A stretch of DNA of 64,000 nt, from positions 435,001 to 499,000 of the forward strand of contig NZ_AP028664.1 of the NCBI RefSeq assembly GCF_041154455.1. The letters are read 5' to 3'. The notes under the pieces are model-generated. The model searched no databases. It was not told the origin of the DNA and saw only the letters and a program-made list of their open reading frames with translations. The stretch comes from Variovorax sp. V213 (GTDB lineage Bacteria > Pseudomonadota > Gammaproteobacteria > Burkholderiales > Burkholderiaceae_C). The translations under genes and the position numbers were made by a program. Shown in pieces: positions 1 to 10,375 of this stretch. Numbering within the stretch: the stretch's first letter is position 1; each line of letters opens with the position of its first letter.

Positions 1-1947
<1,947 letters not shown>

Positions 1948-2086
1948 TAACTTTGATCAATCAGATCAAGGTGTTATGCCAAGTTGACGCATTCAAAATA
2001 CATTCAAACAGCGCAGATACTGCGTGCTGATTCCAAACTCTATGAATTCGTTTGATTGATCACGTGATCAGTCAGACAACAAGTTA
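1948..2086 (+). other. 23S-5S spacer with two hairpins
   Basis: No gene is seen here. An 8-bp stem (1951-1958 with 1964-1971, allowing one G-U pair) follows the 23S end directly. A 14-bp palindrome TGATCACGTGATCA at 2057-2070 sits inside a longer imperfect stem (about 2051-2076) shortly before 5S. Such stems in rRNA spacers are usually part of precursor processing; that role is inferred. Confidence 0.5.
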
Positions 2087-2201
2087 TGCCTGATGACCAT
2101 AGCGACGTGGTACCACTCCTTCCCATCCCGAACAGGACAGTGAAACGCGTCAGCGCCGATGATAGTGCGGGTTCCCGTGTGAAAGTAGGTCATCGTCAGG
2201 C
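2087..2201 (+). rRNA. 5S ribosomal RNA
   Basis: About 115 nt. The complementary ends TGCCTGATGACC and GGTCATCGTCAGGC can pair as helix I, and the conserved CCCATCCCGAACAG segment of loop B/C is present near 2125. It follows 23S after a 139-nt spacer, the normal bacterial order. Confidence 0.97.
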
Positions 2202-2214
2202 TCTTACAGCCTGG

Positions 2215-2249
2215 AAAAGCCCAACACAGCGTGTTGGGCTTTTTCTTTT
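2215..2249 (+). terminator. Rho-independent terminator of the rRNA operon
   Basis: A perfect 10-bp stem AGCCCAACAC / GTGTTGGGCT with a 3-nt loop is followed by TTTTCTTTT. It lies 14 nt after 5S and ends the rRNA transcript. Confidence 0.95.
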
Positions 2250-2258
2250 GGTGCTTTG

Positions 2259-2295
2259 AAAAAGCGCGTCATCATCCGGTGACGCGCTTTTTTAT
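2259..2295. terminator. Bidirectional terminator
   Basis: A stem AAAAAGCGCGTCA / TGACGCGCTTTTT around an 8-nt loop has A-tract and T-tract flanks on both sides. It can back up rRNA termination and also end the minus-strand MBL hydrolase transcript, whose stop codon is about 15 bp away. Confidence 0.85.
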
Positions 2296-2309
2296 TGCCG
2301 CAAAACAGG

Positions 2310-3239
2310 TTAGATATTGCGAATGCTGGTTGCATCCATTTCGGCGGCGCCCGCGCTGACCAATTCGGCCAGGATATCGTCGGCCAATTGATGCAGCTCC
2401 GTATCGGCAAAGAAGCGCGAGCGAATCACGCCCAGATACGACGCGCTTCGAAGCCAGGCCTCCCAGTCGTCGGGGGCAATGGATTGCACTTCCAATAGTT
2501 TGAACTTCATCAGCACCTTGATGGCATGCCGCGCATGCTTCACAGGGTCGCGCTGAAGACCGTCGAGCCGGCGGCGCGCTGTGGCCAGGGCGCCGCCGAC
2601 ATCGTCGAAGACGCGCCCGTGCCCTGGAATCACCTGCAGCGGCGCCAGCGCCTCGATCCGATCCAGCGTGGCCGCCACGTCTTCGAACGACGGTTCGCCC
2701 GCAAGCTCGGGAAAGGCAATGCCAAACCCGTTTTCCCACAAGGCGTCTGCTGAGATCAGTGTCCGAGAGAGCGGATCGAACAGAATGATCGAATGAGGAT
2801 CGTGGCCGGGCGCACTGTGCACCTGCCACGGCCTGTCGCCCAGCACGCATTGCTCCCCCGGCTGCAACAAGCCGGTGAACTGGAACCGCGGGCAGATCTG
2901 CCCTGTCGCACGAAAGCTCAAGCGCTCCTCGTCCCACCGCTCCACCAATGCCGCCTCGCCCGGTGGAATGTCCGTTCGAAGCGCCGGGTAGCGTTGCTGC
3001 AAGGCGGCGTTGCCGCCGCAGTGATCACTGTGCAGGTGCGTATTCAGAATCCGATCGAGCGGCCGTGTGCCCAAGGTCGATTCGACCAGCGCCAGAGTCT
3101 GCTCGGCGTGCGTGGCATACCCGGTGTCGACCAGCGCGGTCTCTTTGGCCCCGATGAACAGGATGTTGTTCGACGAAAGCCAGCCGCGCTCGTAGACGAC
3201 GAGATTCGCCGGCAGCCCGGCCGCGGCCTGGTGGCTCAT
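2310..3239 (-). CDS. MBL-fold metallo-hydrolase
   Basis: A 309-residue cytoplasmic protein of the metallo-beta-lactamase superfamily. The metal-binding motif HLHSDH is at residues 68-73. Further likely ligands are a His in SAPGHDPHS (about 149), the Asp in LISADALW (about 167) and a His in VIPGHG (about 213). A C-terminal helical extension after residue 230 resembles that of glyoxalase-II-like and quorum-quenching-like hydrolases. The start codon directly follows the stop of the upstream acyl-CoA ligase gene with no gap, so the two are cotranscribed and probably translationally coupled. A thioester or ester hydrolase acting next to fatty acid activation is an inference; the substrate is unknown. 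Confidence 0.85.
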   Translation of the reverse strand: MSHQAAAGLPANLVVYERGWLSSNNILFIGAKETALVDTGYATHAEQTLALVESTLGTRPLDRILNTHLHSDHCGGNAALQQRYPALRTDIPPGEAALVERWDEERLSFRATGQICPRFQFTGLLQPGEQCVLGDRPWQVHSAPGHDPHSIILFDPLSRTLISADALWENGFGIAFPELAGEPSFEDVAATLDRIEALAPLQVIPGHGRVFDDVGGALATARRRLDGLQRDPVKHARHAIKVLMKFKLLEVQSIAPDDWEAWLRSASYLGVIRSRFFADTELHQLADDILAELVSAGAAEMDATSIRNI

Positions 3240-4931
3240 TCAGGCGCTCGCGCTGGCGCGCAACTCCCGCCGCAGGATCTTCCCGACATTGGTCTTGGGC
3301 AAGGCATCCCGGAACTCGATGTGCTTGGGCCGCTTGTAGCCGGTGAGTTGTCCATTGCAGTATTGCAGCACGGCGTCTTCGGTCAGTGTGGGGTCCCTGC
3401 GCACCACAAAAACCTTGATCGCCTCGCCTTGCTTCTCGTCCGGCACCCCGACGGCGGCGCATTCGACCACACCAGGGCACAACGAGATCACGTTTTCGAG
3501 TTCGTTCGGAAAAACATTGAAGCCACTGACCAGGATCATGTCCTTCTTGCGGTCGACGATGCGGCTGTAGCCGTCCTCCTGCATGACGGCGATGTCGCCG
3601 GTGCGCATGAATCCGTCGGCCGTGAAAGCGGCAGCCGTTTCGGCCGGTTGGTTGTAGTAGCCTCTCATCACGTTGGGGCCCTTGATGCAGAGCTCGCCTG
3701 GCGATCCGACCGGCAGGGAGTTGCCTTCGTCGTCCTTGATGGCGATCTCGATGCTCGGCAGCGGCAAGCCGATGGTTCCCGTGAACTCGGTGTTCGATAC
3801 GGGATTGTTGGTGCCAATGGCGCAGGTTTCGCTCATGCCCCAGCCTTCGATCATCGGACAGCCCGTGGCCTCGAACCACCGCCGGGCCGTGCCCTCGGAA
3901 GCGGCCATTCCGCCCGCCTGCGACACGAACAGCGTCGAGAAATCGATCGACTTGAACTCGGGATGCATCAGCAGCGCATTGAACAGCGTGTTCACCGCGG
4001 GCAGCATGTGGAACGGGCGTTTCTTGAGCACCGCGATGAATTTATTGAAATCGCGCGGATTCGGGATCAGCGTCATGTGCGACCCCTGGCGGATGACCAG
4101 GAGGCAGAGCGTGAGCGCGAAGATGTGATACAGCGGCAGCGCGGCAATGCTGTTGACCTTCGCCAGGTCGCCCGCCTTCGAAAGCGCGGGCGTGAACCAC
4201 GCCTCCGCCTGCAAGGTGGCCGCGACGATGTTGCGATGCGTCAGCACCGCACCTTTCGACAAGCCTGTGGTGCCACCGGTGTATTGCAGGAACGCGATCG
4301 AATCGAGCGTGCTCTGGTCCGCCGCCAGCGTGCGTCCGCGCCCCTCTTCGATGACCTTCGGAAACGGCGTCACGGTTCGGCCGTTGCCCAGGGGCAGCTT
4401 GTAGGGCGGAACCATCTTCGCCAGGTGGCGAACCGCGACGGTGATCCATGCGCCGTAGAGGCCGCCCAGCAGATCGCCCATCGACGTGACGATCACATGC
4501 TTGACGGGCGTGCGCTCGATCACCTGCTCCAGCGTCGCAGCGAAGTTCTCCAGGATGACGATGGCCGTGGCGCCCGAGTCCTTGAGCTGGTGTTCGAGTT
4601 CGCGCGCCGTATAGAGCGGATTGACGTTGACGCAGGTATAGCCGGCCCTGAGCACACCGCACATCGTGACGGCGAACTGCGGCACGTTGGGCAGCATGAT
4701 GGCCACCCGCGCGCCCGGCTCGAGGCCGAGCGACTGGAGCCATGCGCCCAGCGCCTTCGACAACGTGTCGAGCTCGCCATACGACATCCAGCGCTCCATG
4801 CAGACCGAGAACGGCCGTTCGGCGTAGCGTCCGAAGGCTTCGTCGAACATGTGAGGCAGGGAACGGTACTGTTCCGGATGGATCTCGTGCGGCACGTCGG
4901 CCGGGTAGTTTTGTCGCGCGGATGTCTGCAT
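3240..4931 (-). CDS. Long-chain fatty acid-CoA ligase, FadD type
   Basis: A 563-residue AMP-forming acyl-CoA synthetase that activates a carboxylic acid to its CoA thioester. The phosphate-binding loop reads YTGGTTGLSKGA in the first third to half. The adenine-binding GWGMSET, the hinge region VDRKKDMILVSGFNVFPNE and the C-terminal catalytic lysine motif PKTNVGKILRR follow in the usual order. Its length fits FadD (about 560). An AAGGAG ribosome binding site precedes the ATG. It is the first gene of a two-gene unit with the MBL hydrolase. Chain-length preference cannot be read from the sequence. Confidence 0.93.
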   Translation of the reverse strand: MQTSARQNYPADVPHEIHPEQYRSLPHMFDEAFGRYAERPFSVCMERWMSYGELDTLSKALGAWLQSLGLEPGARVAIMLPNVPQFAVTMCGVLRAGYTCVNVNPLYTARELEHQLKDSGATAIVILENFAATLEQVIERTPVKHVIVTSMGDLLGGLYGAWITVAVRHLAKMVPPYKLPLGNGRTVTPFPKVIEEGRGRTLAADQSTLDSIAFLQYTGGTTGLSKGAVLTHRNIVAATLQAEAWFTPALSKAGDLAKVNSIAALPLYHIFALTLCLLVIRQGSHMTLIPNPRDFNKFIAVLKKRPFHMLPAVNTLFNALLMHPEFKSIDFSTLFVSQAGGMAASEGTARRWFEATGCPMIEGWGMSETCAIGTNNPVSNTEFTGTIGLPLPSIEIAIKDDEGNSLPVGSPGELCIKGPNVMRGYYNQPAETAAAFTADGFMRTGDIAVMQEDGYSRIVDRKKDMILVSGFNVFPNELENVISLCPGVVECAAVGVPDEKQGEAIKVFVVRRDPTLTEDAVLQYCNGQLTGYKRPKHIEFRDALPKTNVGKILRRELRASASA

Positions 4932-5083
4932 GCAAGCTCCTTTTGCGCGGATTGTGGGAGCCAGATGCAGCCAGCCGCCAGCGGGCTTGTCCTAGGAGCG
5001 GGGCGGTCGCTGTCGCGCATGCGATAGCCGTGCGGCAGCGCGCAGCGCGCGAGAGCGCCGCAATCGAACCGGGAAGCGCGTTT

Positions 5084-5968
5084 TCAGGCTTTGCCGGTCT
5101 CGCCGGGCAGCAGCACGCCGGCGGGGATGTCGGACTCGACCTCGAGGGCGCGGTAGAGCGGCGTGAAGTCGGGCGCCGTGAGTTCGAACAACTGCGCGAA
5201 GCTCTCGATCACGAAATAGTTGGCCTGGTAGGTGTCGATCTTGTAGAGCGTGCGCATGGCGCGCAGCAGGTCGAGCGGCAGCCGGTGCGGCTCGTCGCTG
5301 CGCACCGCGTGCTGCAGCTCGCCCACCGAGCTCAGAATCCCGGCGCCGTATGCCCGAAGCCCGTCGGGCTGGCGGATGAGGCCGAACTCGACCGTGTACC
5401 AGTACAGCCGCGCCAGCTTCTCGCCGGCACCCAGTTCGTGCGCCTTGATGCCGCCCTCGCCATAGCGCTGCACGTAGTCGGCGAAGGTCGGGTCGAACAG
5501 CATCGGCACGTGGCCGAACAGGTCATGGAATACATCGGGCTCGACGATGTAGTTGAACTCCTCCGGTTTCCGGATCCAGTCGGTCACCGGAAACTTGCGA
5601 TTCGCCAGCAGGGTGAAGAACGGCAGCTCGGGAATCAGCCCTGGCACCGCGACGATTTCCCAACCGGTGGCGTGGCGCAGCCGTTGGTTGATTTCCTCGA
5701 AGCGAGGGATGCGGTCCTTCACGCCCAGCAAAGGCAGCGCGTTGATGAACGCATCGCAGGCCAGGCCCGGCAGCTGCGCCGCCTGCCGCTCGTAGAGCCG
5801 CCTGTAGGTGTCGTGATCGGCCGGCGTGTAGCTGGCCCAGTCCTGCGGGCAGGTGTAGTCGGCCTGCACCGAGCCGCCGCGCGAATAGTCGCCGCGCGGC
5901 GGGCGATCGGAAGCACCGTAGACGACGGGCGTGACGGCGGCAGGGGCGGCGGCGGCGAGAGTGTCCAT
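5084..5968 (-). CDS. phhA: Phenylalanine 4-monooxygenase
   Basis: Hydroxylates L-phenylalanine to L-tyrosine with O2 and a pterin cofactor. The 294-residue protein is a single-domain bacterial enzyme. The iron ligands are His148 and His153 (in VFHDLFGH) and Glu194 (in LYWYTVEFGLI). The start MDTLAAAAP is chosen because it follows the preceding gene's stop after 17 nt; the frame stays open further upstream but would overlap that gene. It is the last gene of the order hpd, PheC-like gene, phhA, so the products of this cluster take phenylalanine via tyrosine and 4-hydroxyphenylpyruvate toward homogentisate. No clear terminator follows. Confidence 0.96.
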   Translation of the reverse strand: MDTLAAAAPAAVTPVVYGASDRPPRGDYSRGGSVQADYTCPQDWASYTPADHDTYRRLYERQAAQLPGLACDAFINALPLLGVKDRIPRFEEINQRLRHATGWEIVAVPGLIPELPFFTLLANRKFPVTDWIRKPEEFNYIVEPDVFHDLFGHVPMLFDPTFADYVQRYGEGGIKAHELGAGEKLARLYWYTVEFGLIRQPDGLRAYGAGILSSVGELQHAVRSDEPHRLPLDLLRAMRTLYKIDTYQANYFVIESFAQLFELTAPDFTPLYRALEVESDIPAGVLLPGETGKA

Positions 5969-5985
5969 GAGAAAGAGCTGTTTGG

Positions 5986-6783
5986 TTATTTGAGCCAGCG
6001 GTCCATCACGCGCTGGAAGTCGCCGCCGGCTTGCTGCAGGTGCAGCCATTGGTCGACATACGCCTTGAAGGCCACATCGTCGCGCGGCAGCATCCAGGCC
6101 ATCTCGCCGTACTGCAGCGGCTTGTCGGGGTTGATGGCGCAGAGCCCGGGCTTGAGCTTCTGCTGCGTGATGGCTTCGGCGGATTCGGTCACGAACACGT
6201 CGGCGCGGTTCGCAAGGATTTCGTCGAAGATCGTCACGTTCTCGCCATGCATCGTGAGCTTGGCCTGCTTGAAGTTGGCGCGCGCAAAGCGCTCGTTGCT
6301 GCCGCCCGGATTGAAGATGACCCGCGTCGAAGGCTTGTCGATGTCGGCCACGGTCCGGTACTTGGCAACGTCGGCGCAGCGCGCGATCGGCGCCTTGCCG
6401 TTCACCATGTAGGGCGCGCTGAAGAAGGCGCGTTTCTGCCGGTCGGTGGTCACGGACACACCGCCAACGGCCATGTCGCACTTGCCGGCGGTGAGGTCGG
6501 GCAGCAGGTTCGCCCAGGTGGTCTTCACCCACTCCGGCTTGGCGCCGAGGCTGGTGCTGAAGCCCGTCATGAGGTCCACGTCGATGCCTTCGAACGAGCC
6601 GTCGGCCTTCTGGAAGCTGAACGGCTTGTAGTCACCAGGCGTGCAGATGCGCAGCGCCGCGGCCTTCTGCACCGCATCCAGACGCGAGGCGCCGGCCGCC
6701 GGCGTGGCCGGCGCCATGGCGCAACCCGAAAGAACGGCCGCGGCCGCGATGAGAGTCAAGCCGATCGAAAACGTGCTGCGCAT
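5986..6783 (-). CDS. Cyclohexadienyl dehydratase-like lipoprotein (PheC family, periplasmic-binding fold)
   Basis: A 265-residue protein with a lipoprotein signal peptide: hydrophobic residues 5-19 and lipobox LSGC with Cys21, followed by Ala, which predicts outer-membrane sorting. The mature part has the solute-binding fold of polar amino acid transporters. It carries segments I recall from Pseudomonas PheC (cyclohexadienyl dehydratase): TGDYKPFSY-like PGDYKPFSF (49-57), NPGGSNERFARAN (158-170), VTIFDEI and YVDQWLH. Lys130 and Glu203 align with residues described as catalytic in that enzyme. It would convert prephenate or arogenate to phenylpyruvate or phenylalanine outside the cytoplasm. 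The alternative is a plain amino-acid-binding protein, but no transporter genes are adjacent. Confidence 0.72.
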   Translation of the reverse strand: MRSTFSIGLTLIAAAAVLSGCAMAPATPAAGASRLDAVQKAAALRICTPGDYKPFSFQKADGSFEGIDVDLMTGFSTSLGAKPEWVKTTWANLLPDLTAGKCDMAVGGVSVTTDRQKRAFFSAPYMVNGKAPIARCADVAKYRTVADIDKPSTRVIFNPGGSNERFARANFKQAKLTMHGENVTIFDEILANRADVFVTESAEAITQQKLKPGLCAINPDKPLQYGEMAWMLPRDDVAFKAYVDQWLHLQQAGGDFQRVMDRWLK

Positions 6784-6811
6784 GGGGGCTCCTGGCCAGT
6801 GAAAGAGACGC

Positions 6812-7939
<1,128 letters not shown>

Positions 7940-8032
7940 GGGGGGTCTCCAGAAGTGGGTTCGAATGAATGAAACAGTCAGTGAAAGGGCGAGAACGACC
8001 AGTGGTGCACTGTAGAGCGGATCCCCCTCACG

Positions 8033-8082
8033 TTTTCAGCGTTAATGGGCGCTGAAAATGGCCATGACGCAGTAAAACTGCG
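8033..8082. promoter_or_regulatory. Twin dyads between hpd and the Lrp-type gene (candidate operators)
   Basis: A perfect 9-bp inverted repeat TTTTCAGCG / CGCTGAAAA with an 8-bp spacer occupies 8033-8058. A second, CGCAGT-AAA-ACTGCG, occupies 8068-8082. Their centres are about 30 bp (three helical turns) apart, and the second lies just upstream of the regulator's ATG. Lrp/AsnC proteins bind several phased dyads near their own genes, so these are candidate sites controlling both hpd and the regulator. Confidence 0.6.
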
Positions 8083-8093
8083 AAAATGCCAAT

Positions 8094-8567
8094 ATGGAAG
8101 CACTCGACAAGATTGATAGGTTGATTCTGCGCACGCTGCAAGCAGACGGCCGCGCCACCTACGACCAGATCGCTGAACAGGTGAGCCTGTCGCCCAGCGC
8201 CGTGCTCCGGCGGGTCAAGCGGCTGGAAGAAAGCGGCGTCATCGACCGCTACGTCGCGCTCGTCCGCCCCGAAGTCATCGGTCTCGGCCTCACCGCCTAT
8301 CTGAACGTCCGGCTCGAAAAGCACACCGAAAGCCACAAGCGCAACCCCATGGACCTGTTCCGTGCCAGCGTGCAGACCTGGCCCGAAGTCGTCGAGTGCG
8401 CGGCTCTCACGGGCGATATGGACTACCTGCTGCGCGTGGTGGTCGCCGACATGGGGCACTACAGCCGCTTCATCATGGACACCCTGCTCAAGCATCCCAG
8501 CGTCGAGGATTGCAAGACCAGCTTCGTGCTCGACCGTGTCAAGGCCACAACGGCTGTGCCTGTCTAG
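8094..8567 (+). CDS. Lrp/AsnC-family transcriptional regulator
   Basis: A 157-residue regulator. The N-terminal helix-turn-helix spans residues 5-50 (DRLILRTLQADGRATYDQIAEQ, with recognition helix SPSAVLRRVKRLEE), and the C-terminal ligand-sensing RAM/ACT-like domain begins near residue 65. The arrangement divergent from hpd makes it the likely local regulator of the phenylalanine/tyrosine genes. Homologous regulators next to hpd or phh genes respond to aromatic amino acids; for this one the effector is inferred. The flanking dyads fit autoregulation. Confidence 0.92.
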   Translation: MEALDKIDRLILRTLQADGRATYDQIAEQVSLSPSAVLRRVKRLEESGVIDRYVALVRPEVIGLGLTAYLNVRLEKHTESHKRNPMDLFRASVQTWPEVVECAALTGDMDYLLRVVVADMGHYSRFIMDTLLKHPSVEDCKTSFVLDRVKATTAVPV

Positions 8568-8642
8568 CCACGAATTGGTTGCGGGAACGACACGCGCTTT
8601 GGTATGGAGACACCTATGAGGCCCGAAAGTACCCATGCTGGC

Positions 8643-8676
8643 TTGTTGATTAAGGGAAAACCCTTATATTTGAGCC
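8643..8676 (+). promoter_or_regulatory. Promoter with overlapping dyad; transcript probably leaderless
   Basis: A -35-like TTGTTG (8643-8648) and a -10-like TATATT (8665-8670) are separated by 16 bp, which places the transcription start at or within a base or two of the ATG at 8677. A perfect dyad TAAGGG-AAAA-CCCTTA (8651-8666) fills the space between the two elements. No Shine-Dalgarno sequence is present. Confidence 0.5.
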
Positions 8677-9405
8677 ATGCTTACCGCCAAGACCCTTCTG
8701 AAGGCGTCTCTCGGCCTCGGCTCTTTCCTGAAAGCGCCGATGGTTGAGGCGCAACCGCGCGCGAGCTCCGCGCCCACACCCGTCATGGTGCCGATCCGTT
8801 CGATCGGCCCGCGCGAACGCGAGCGCATCGCGCAGCACCTGCTGGCGTTGAGTCCGCACGACCGCTACCTGCGCTTCGGCTATGCCGCGGCCGACGAGCA
8901 AGTGCAGCGCTACGTCGACGGGCTCGACTTCGACCGCGACGAGCTTTTTGGCATCTACAACCGCAGGCTCGACCTCATTGCCATGGCCCACCTGGCGTTC
9001 GCGCCGGACGACCAGCACAGCGACTGCGCCGAATTCGGCGTCTCGGTGTCTGCGCACGCGCGCGGCCGCGGCTACGGTGCCCGGCTGTTCGAGCGTGCCG
9101 TGGTCGTGGCGCGCAACGAAGGCGTGGGCATGCTCTTCATCCATGCGCTGAGTGAAAACGCCGCCATGCTGAAGATCGCCCGCAACGCTGGTGCCACCGT
9201 GGTGCGCAGCGGTTCCGAGTCCGAGGCGCATCTGCAGCTGCCGAGCGCCACCTTCGACAGCCGCATGAGCGAGATCGCGCTCGAGCACTACGCGGCGGTC
9301 GATTACCAGCTCAAGACCCGCGCCAAGCAGTTCTGGGCCGTTCTCGCCAGCCTGCAGGAAGTGCGCAGCGGCATGAGAGACGCGCGCAGCAAATCTGCCC
9401 CTTGA
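8677..9405 (+). CDS. GNAT-family N-acetyltransferase
   Basis: A 242-residue protein. The GNAT acetyl-CoA-binding motif A is clear as VSVSAHARGRGYGARLFERAV near residues 120-140, followed by the motif B-like FIHALSENAAMLKIARNAGATVV. The first 35 residues are not part of the fold and a C-terminal helix follows it. The substrate is unknown; small molecule or protein acetylation are both possible. The start is fixed by a promoter whose predicted transcript begins at the ATG. The gene stands alone between the Lrp-type gene and corC. Confidence 0.85.
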   Translation: MLTAKTLLKASLGLGSFLKAPMVEAQPRASSAPTPVMVPIRSIGPRERERIAQHLLALSPHDRYLRFGYAAADEQVQRYVDGLDFDRDELFGIYNRRLDLIAMAHLAFAPDDQHSDCAEFGVSVSAHARGRGYGARLFERAVVVARNEGVGMLFIHALSENAAMLKIARNAGATVVRSGSESEAHLQLPSATFDSRMSEIALEHYAAVDYQLKTRAKQFWAVLASLQEVRSGMRDARSKSAP

Positions 9406-9496
9406 GCGTCCTGGAGAAAGGGCCATGAGGGCCGTGCGGTAGAGCCTGTCACGCGCAATCCGGTATCCTTGCAGCTCTTCAACTACGCCTCCCGCA

Positions 9497-10375
9497 GTGG
9501 CCGAACCTCACTCTGAACGCGCTCCCGTCGAACGGGAAGACAAGCGCGGCTTTCTCCAGAAGCTGGCCGAATTCATTCACCCCGGTCCCGACTCGCGCGA
9601 CGAGTTGATCGAAACCCTCGCCGACGCCGAGGACAACGAGGTGATCGGCGCCGAGTCGCGCGTGATGCTCGAGGGCGTACTGCGCATGGCCGACATGACG
9701 GCCGGCGACGTCATGGTTGCCGCCCCGCGCATGGACCTGGTGAACATCGATGCGCCCTTCGACGCGCTGCTGCATCTGGTCATCGACACCGCGCACTCGC
9801 GCTTCCCGGTGTATGAAGGGGAAAAAGAAAACATCATCGGCATCCTGCTGGCGAAAGACCTGCTCAAGCTGCAGCGTGCGCCGGGGCTCAACATCCGCGC
9901 ACTGCTGCGCCCCGCGACCTTCGTTCCCGAGAGCAAGGGCCTGAACGACCTGCTGCGCGAGTTCCGCGGCAACCGCAACCACCTGGCCATCGTGATCGAC
10001 GAGTTCGGCCGCGTGGCCGGCCTCATCACCATCGAGGACGTGCTCGAGCAGATCGTCGGAGAGATCGAAGACGAATTCGACATTGCCGAGGACGAAGGCG
10101 ACATCTTCGGCCTGGCCGACCACACCTACCGCGTCTCGGGCGACACGCCCATCGAACGCGTGGCCGAAGCCTTCGGCATCGCCTTCGACGAAGAACAGCT
10201 GAGCGAAGACTTCGACACCATCGGCGGACTCATTGCGCACGAGATGGGCCACGTTCCCAAGCGCGGCGAGCATCACGCCATCGGCGGCTTCGACTTCGTG
10301 GTGCTGCACACCAAGGGCGGAGCCGTGCGCTGGTTCAAGGTGTCCCCGGCCCGCGGCAGCGACGCGGCCGACTGA
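9497..10375 (+). CDS. corC: CorC/YbeX-family CBS-domain protein
   Basis: A 292-residue cytoplasmic protein with a pair of CBS domains (about residues 60-185), the second containing NHLAIVIDEFGRVAGLITIEDVLEQIVGEI in part, and a C-terminal CorC_HlyC transporter-associated domain (about 195-285). The family is linked to magnesium/cobalt export and ribosome maturation. Translation starts at GTG; no in-frame ATG occurs near it. The stop overlaps the lnt start by one base (TGATG). The corC-lnt pair is conserved in many proteobacteria. Confidence 0.92.
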   Translation: MAEPHSERAPVEREDKRGFLQKLAEFIHPGPDSRDELIETLADAEDNEVIGAESRVMLEGVLRMADMTAGDVMVAAPRMDLVNIDAPFDALLHLVIDTAHSRFPVYEGEKENIIGILLAKDLLKLQRAPGLNIRALLRPATFVPESKGLNDLLREFRGNRNHLAIVIDEFGRVAGLITIEDVLEQIVGEIEDEFDIAEDEGDIFGLADHTYRVSGDTPIERVAEAFGIAFDEEQLSEDFDTIGGLIAHEMGHVPKRGEHHAIGGFDFVVLHTKGGAVRWFKVSPARGSDAAD

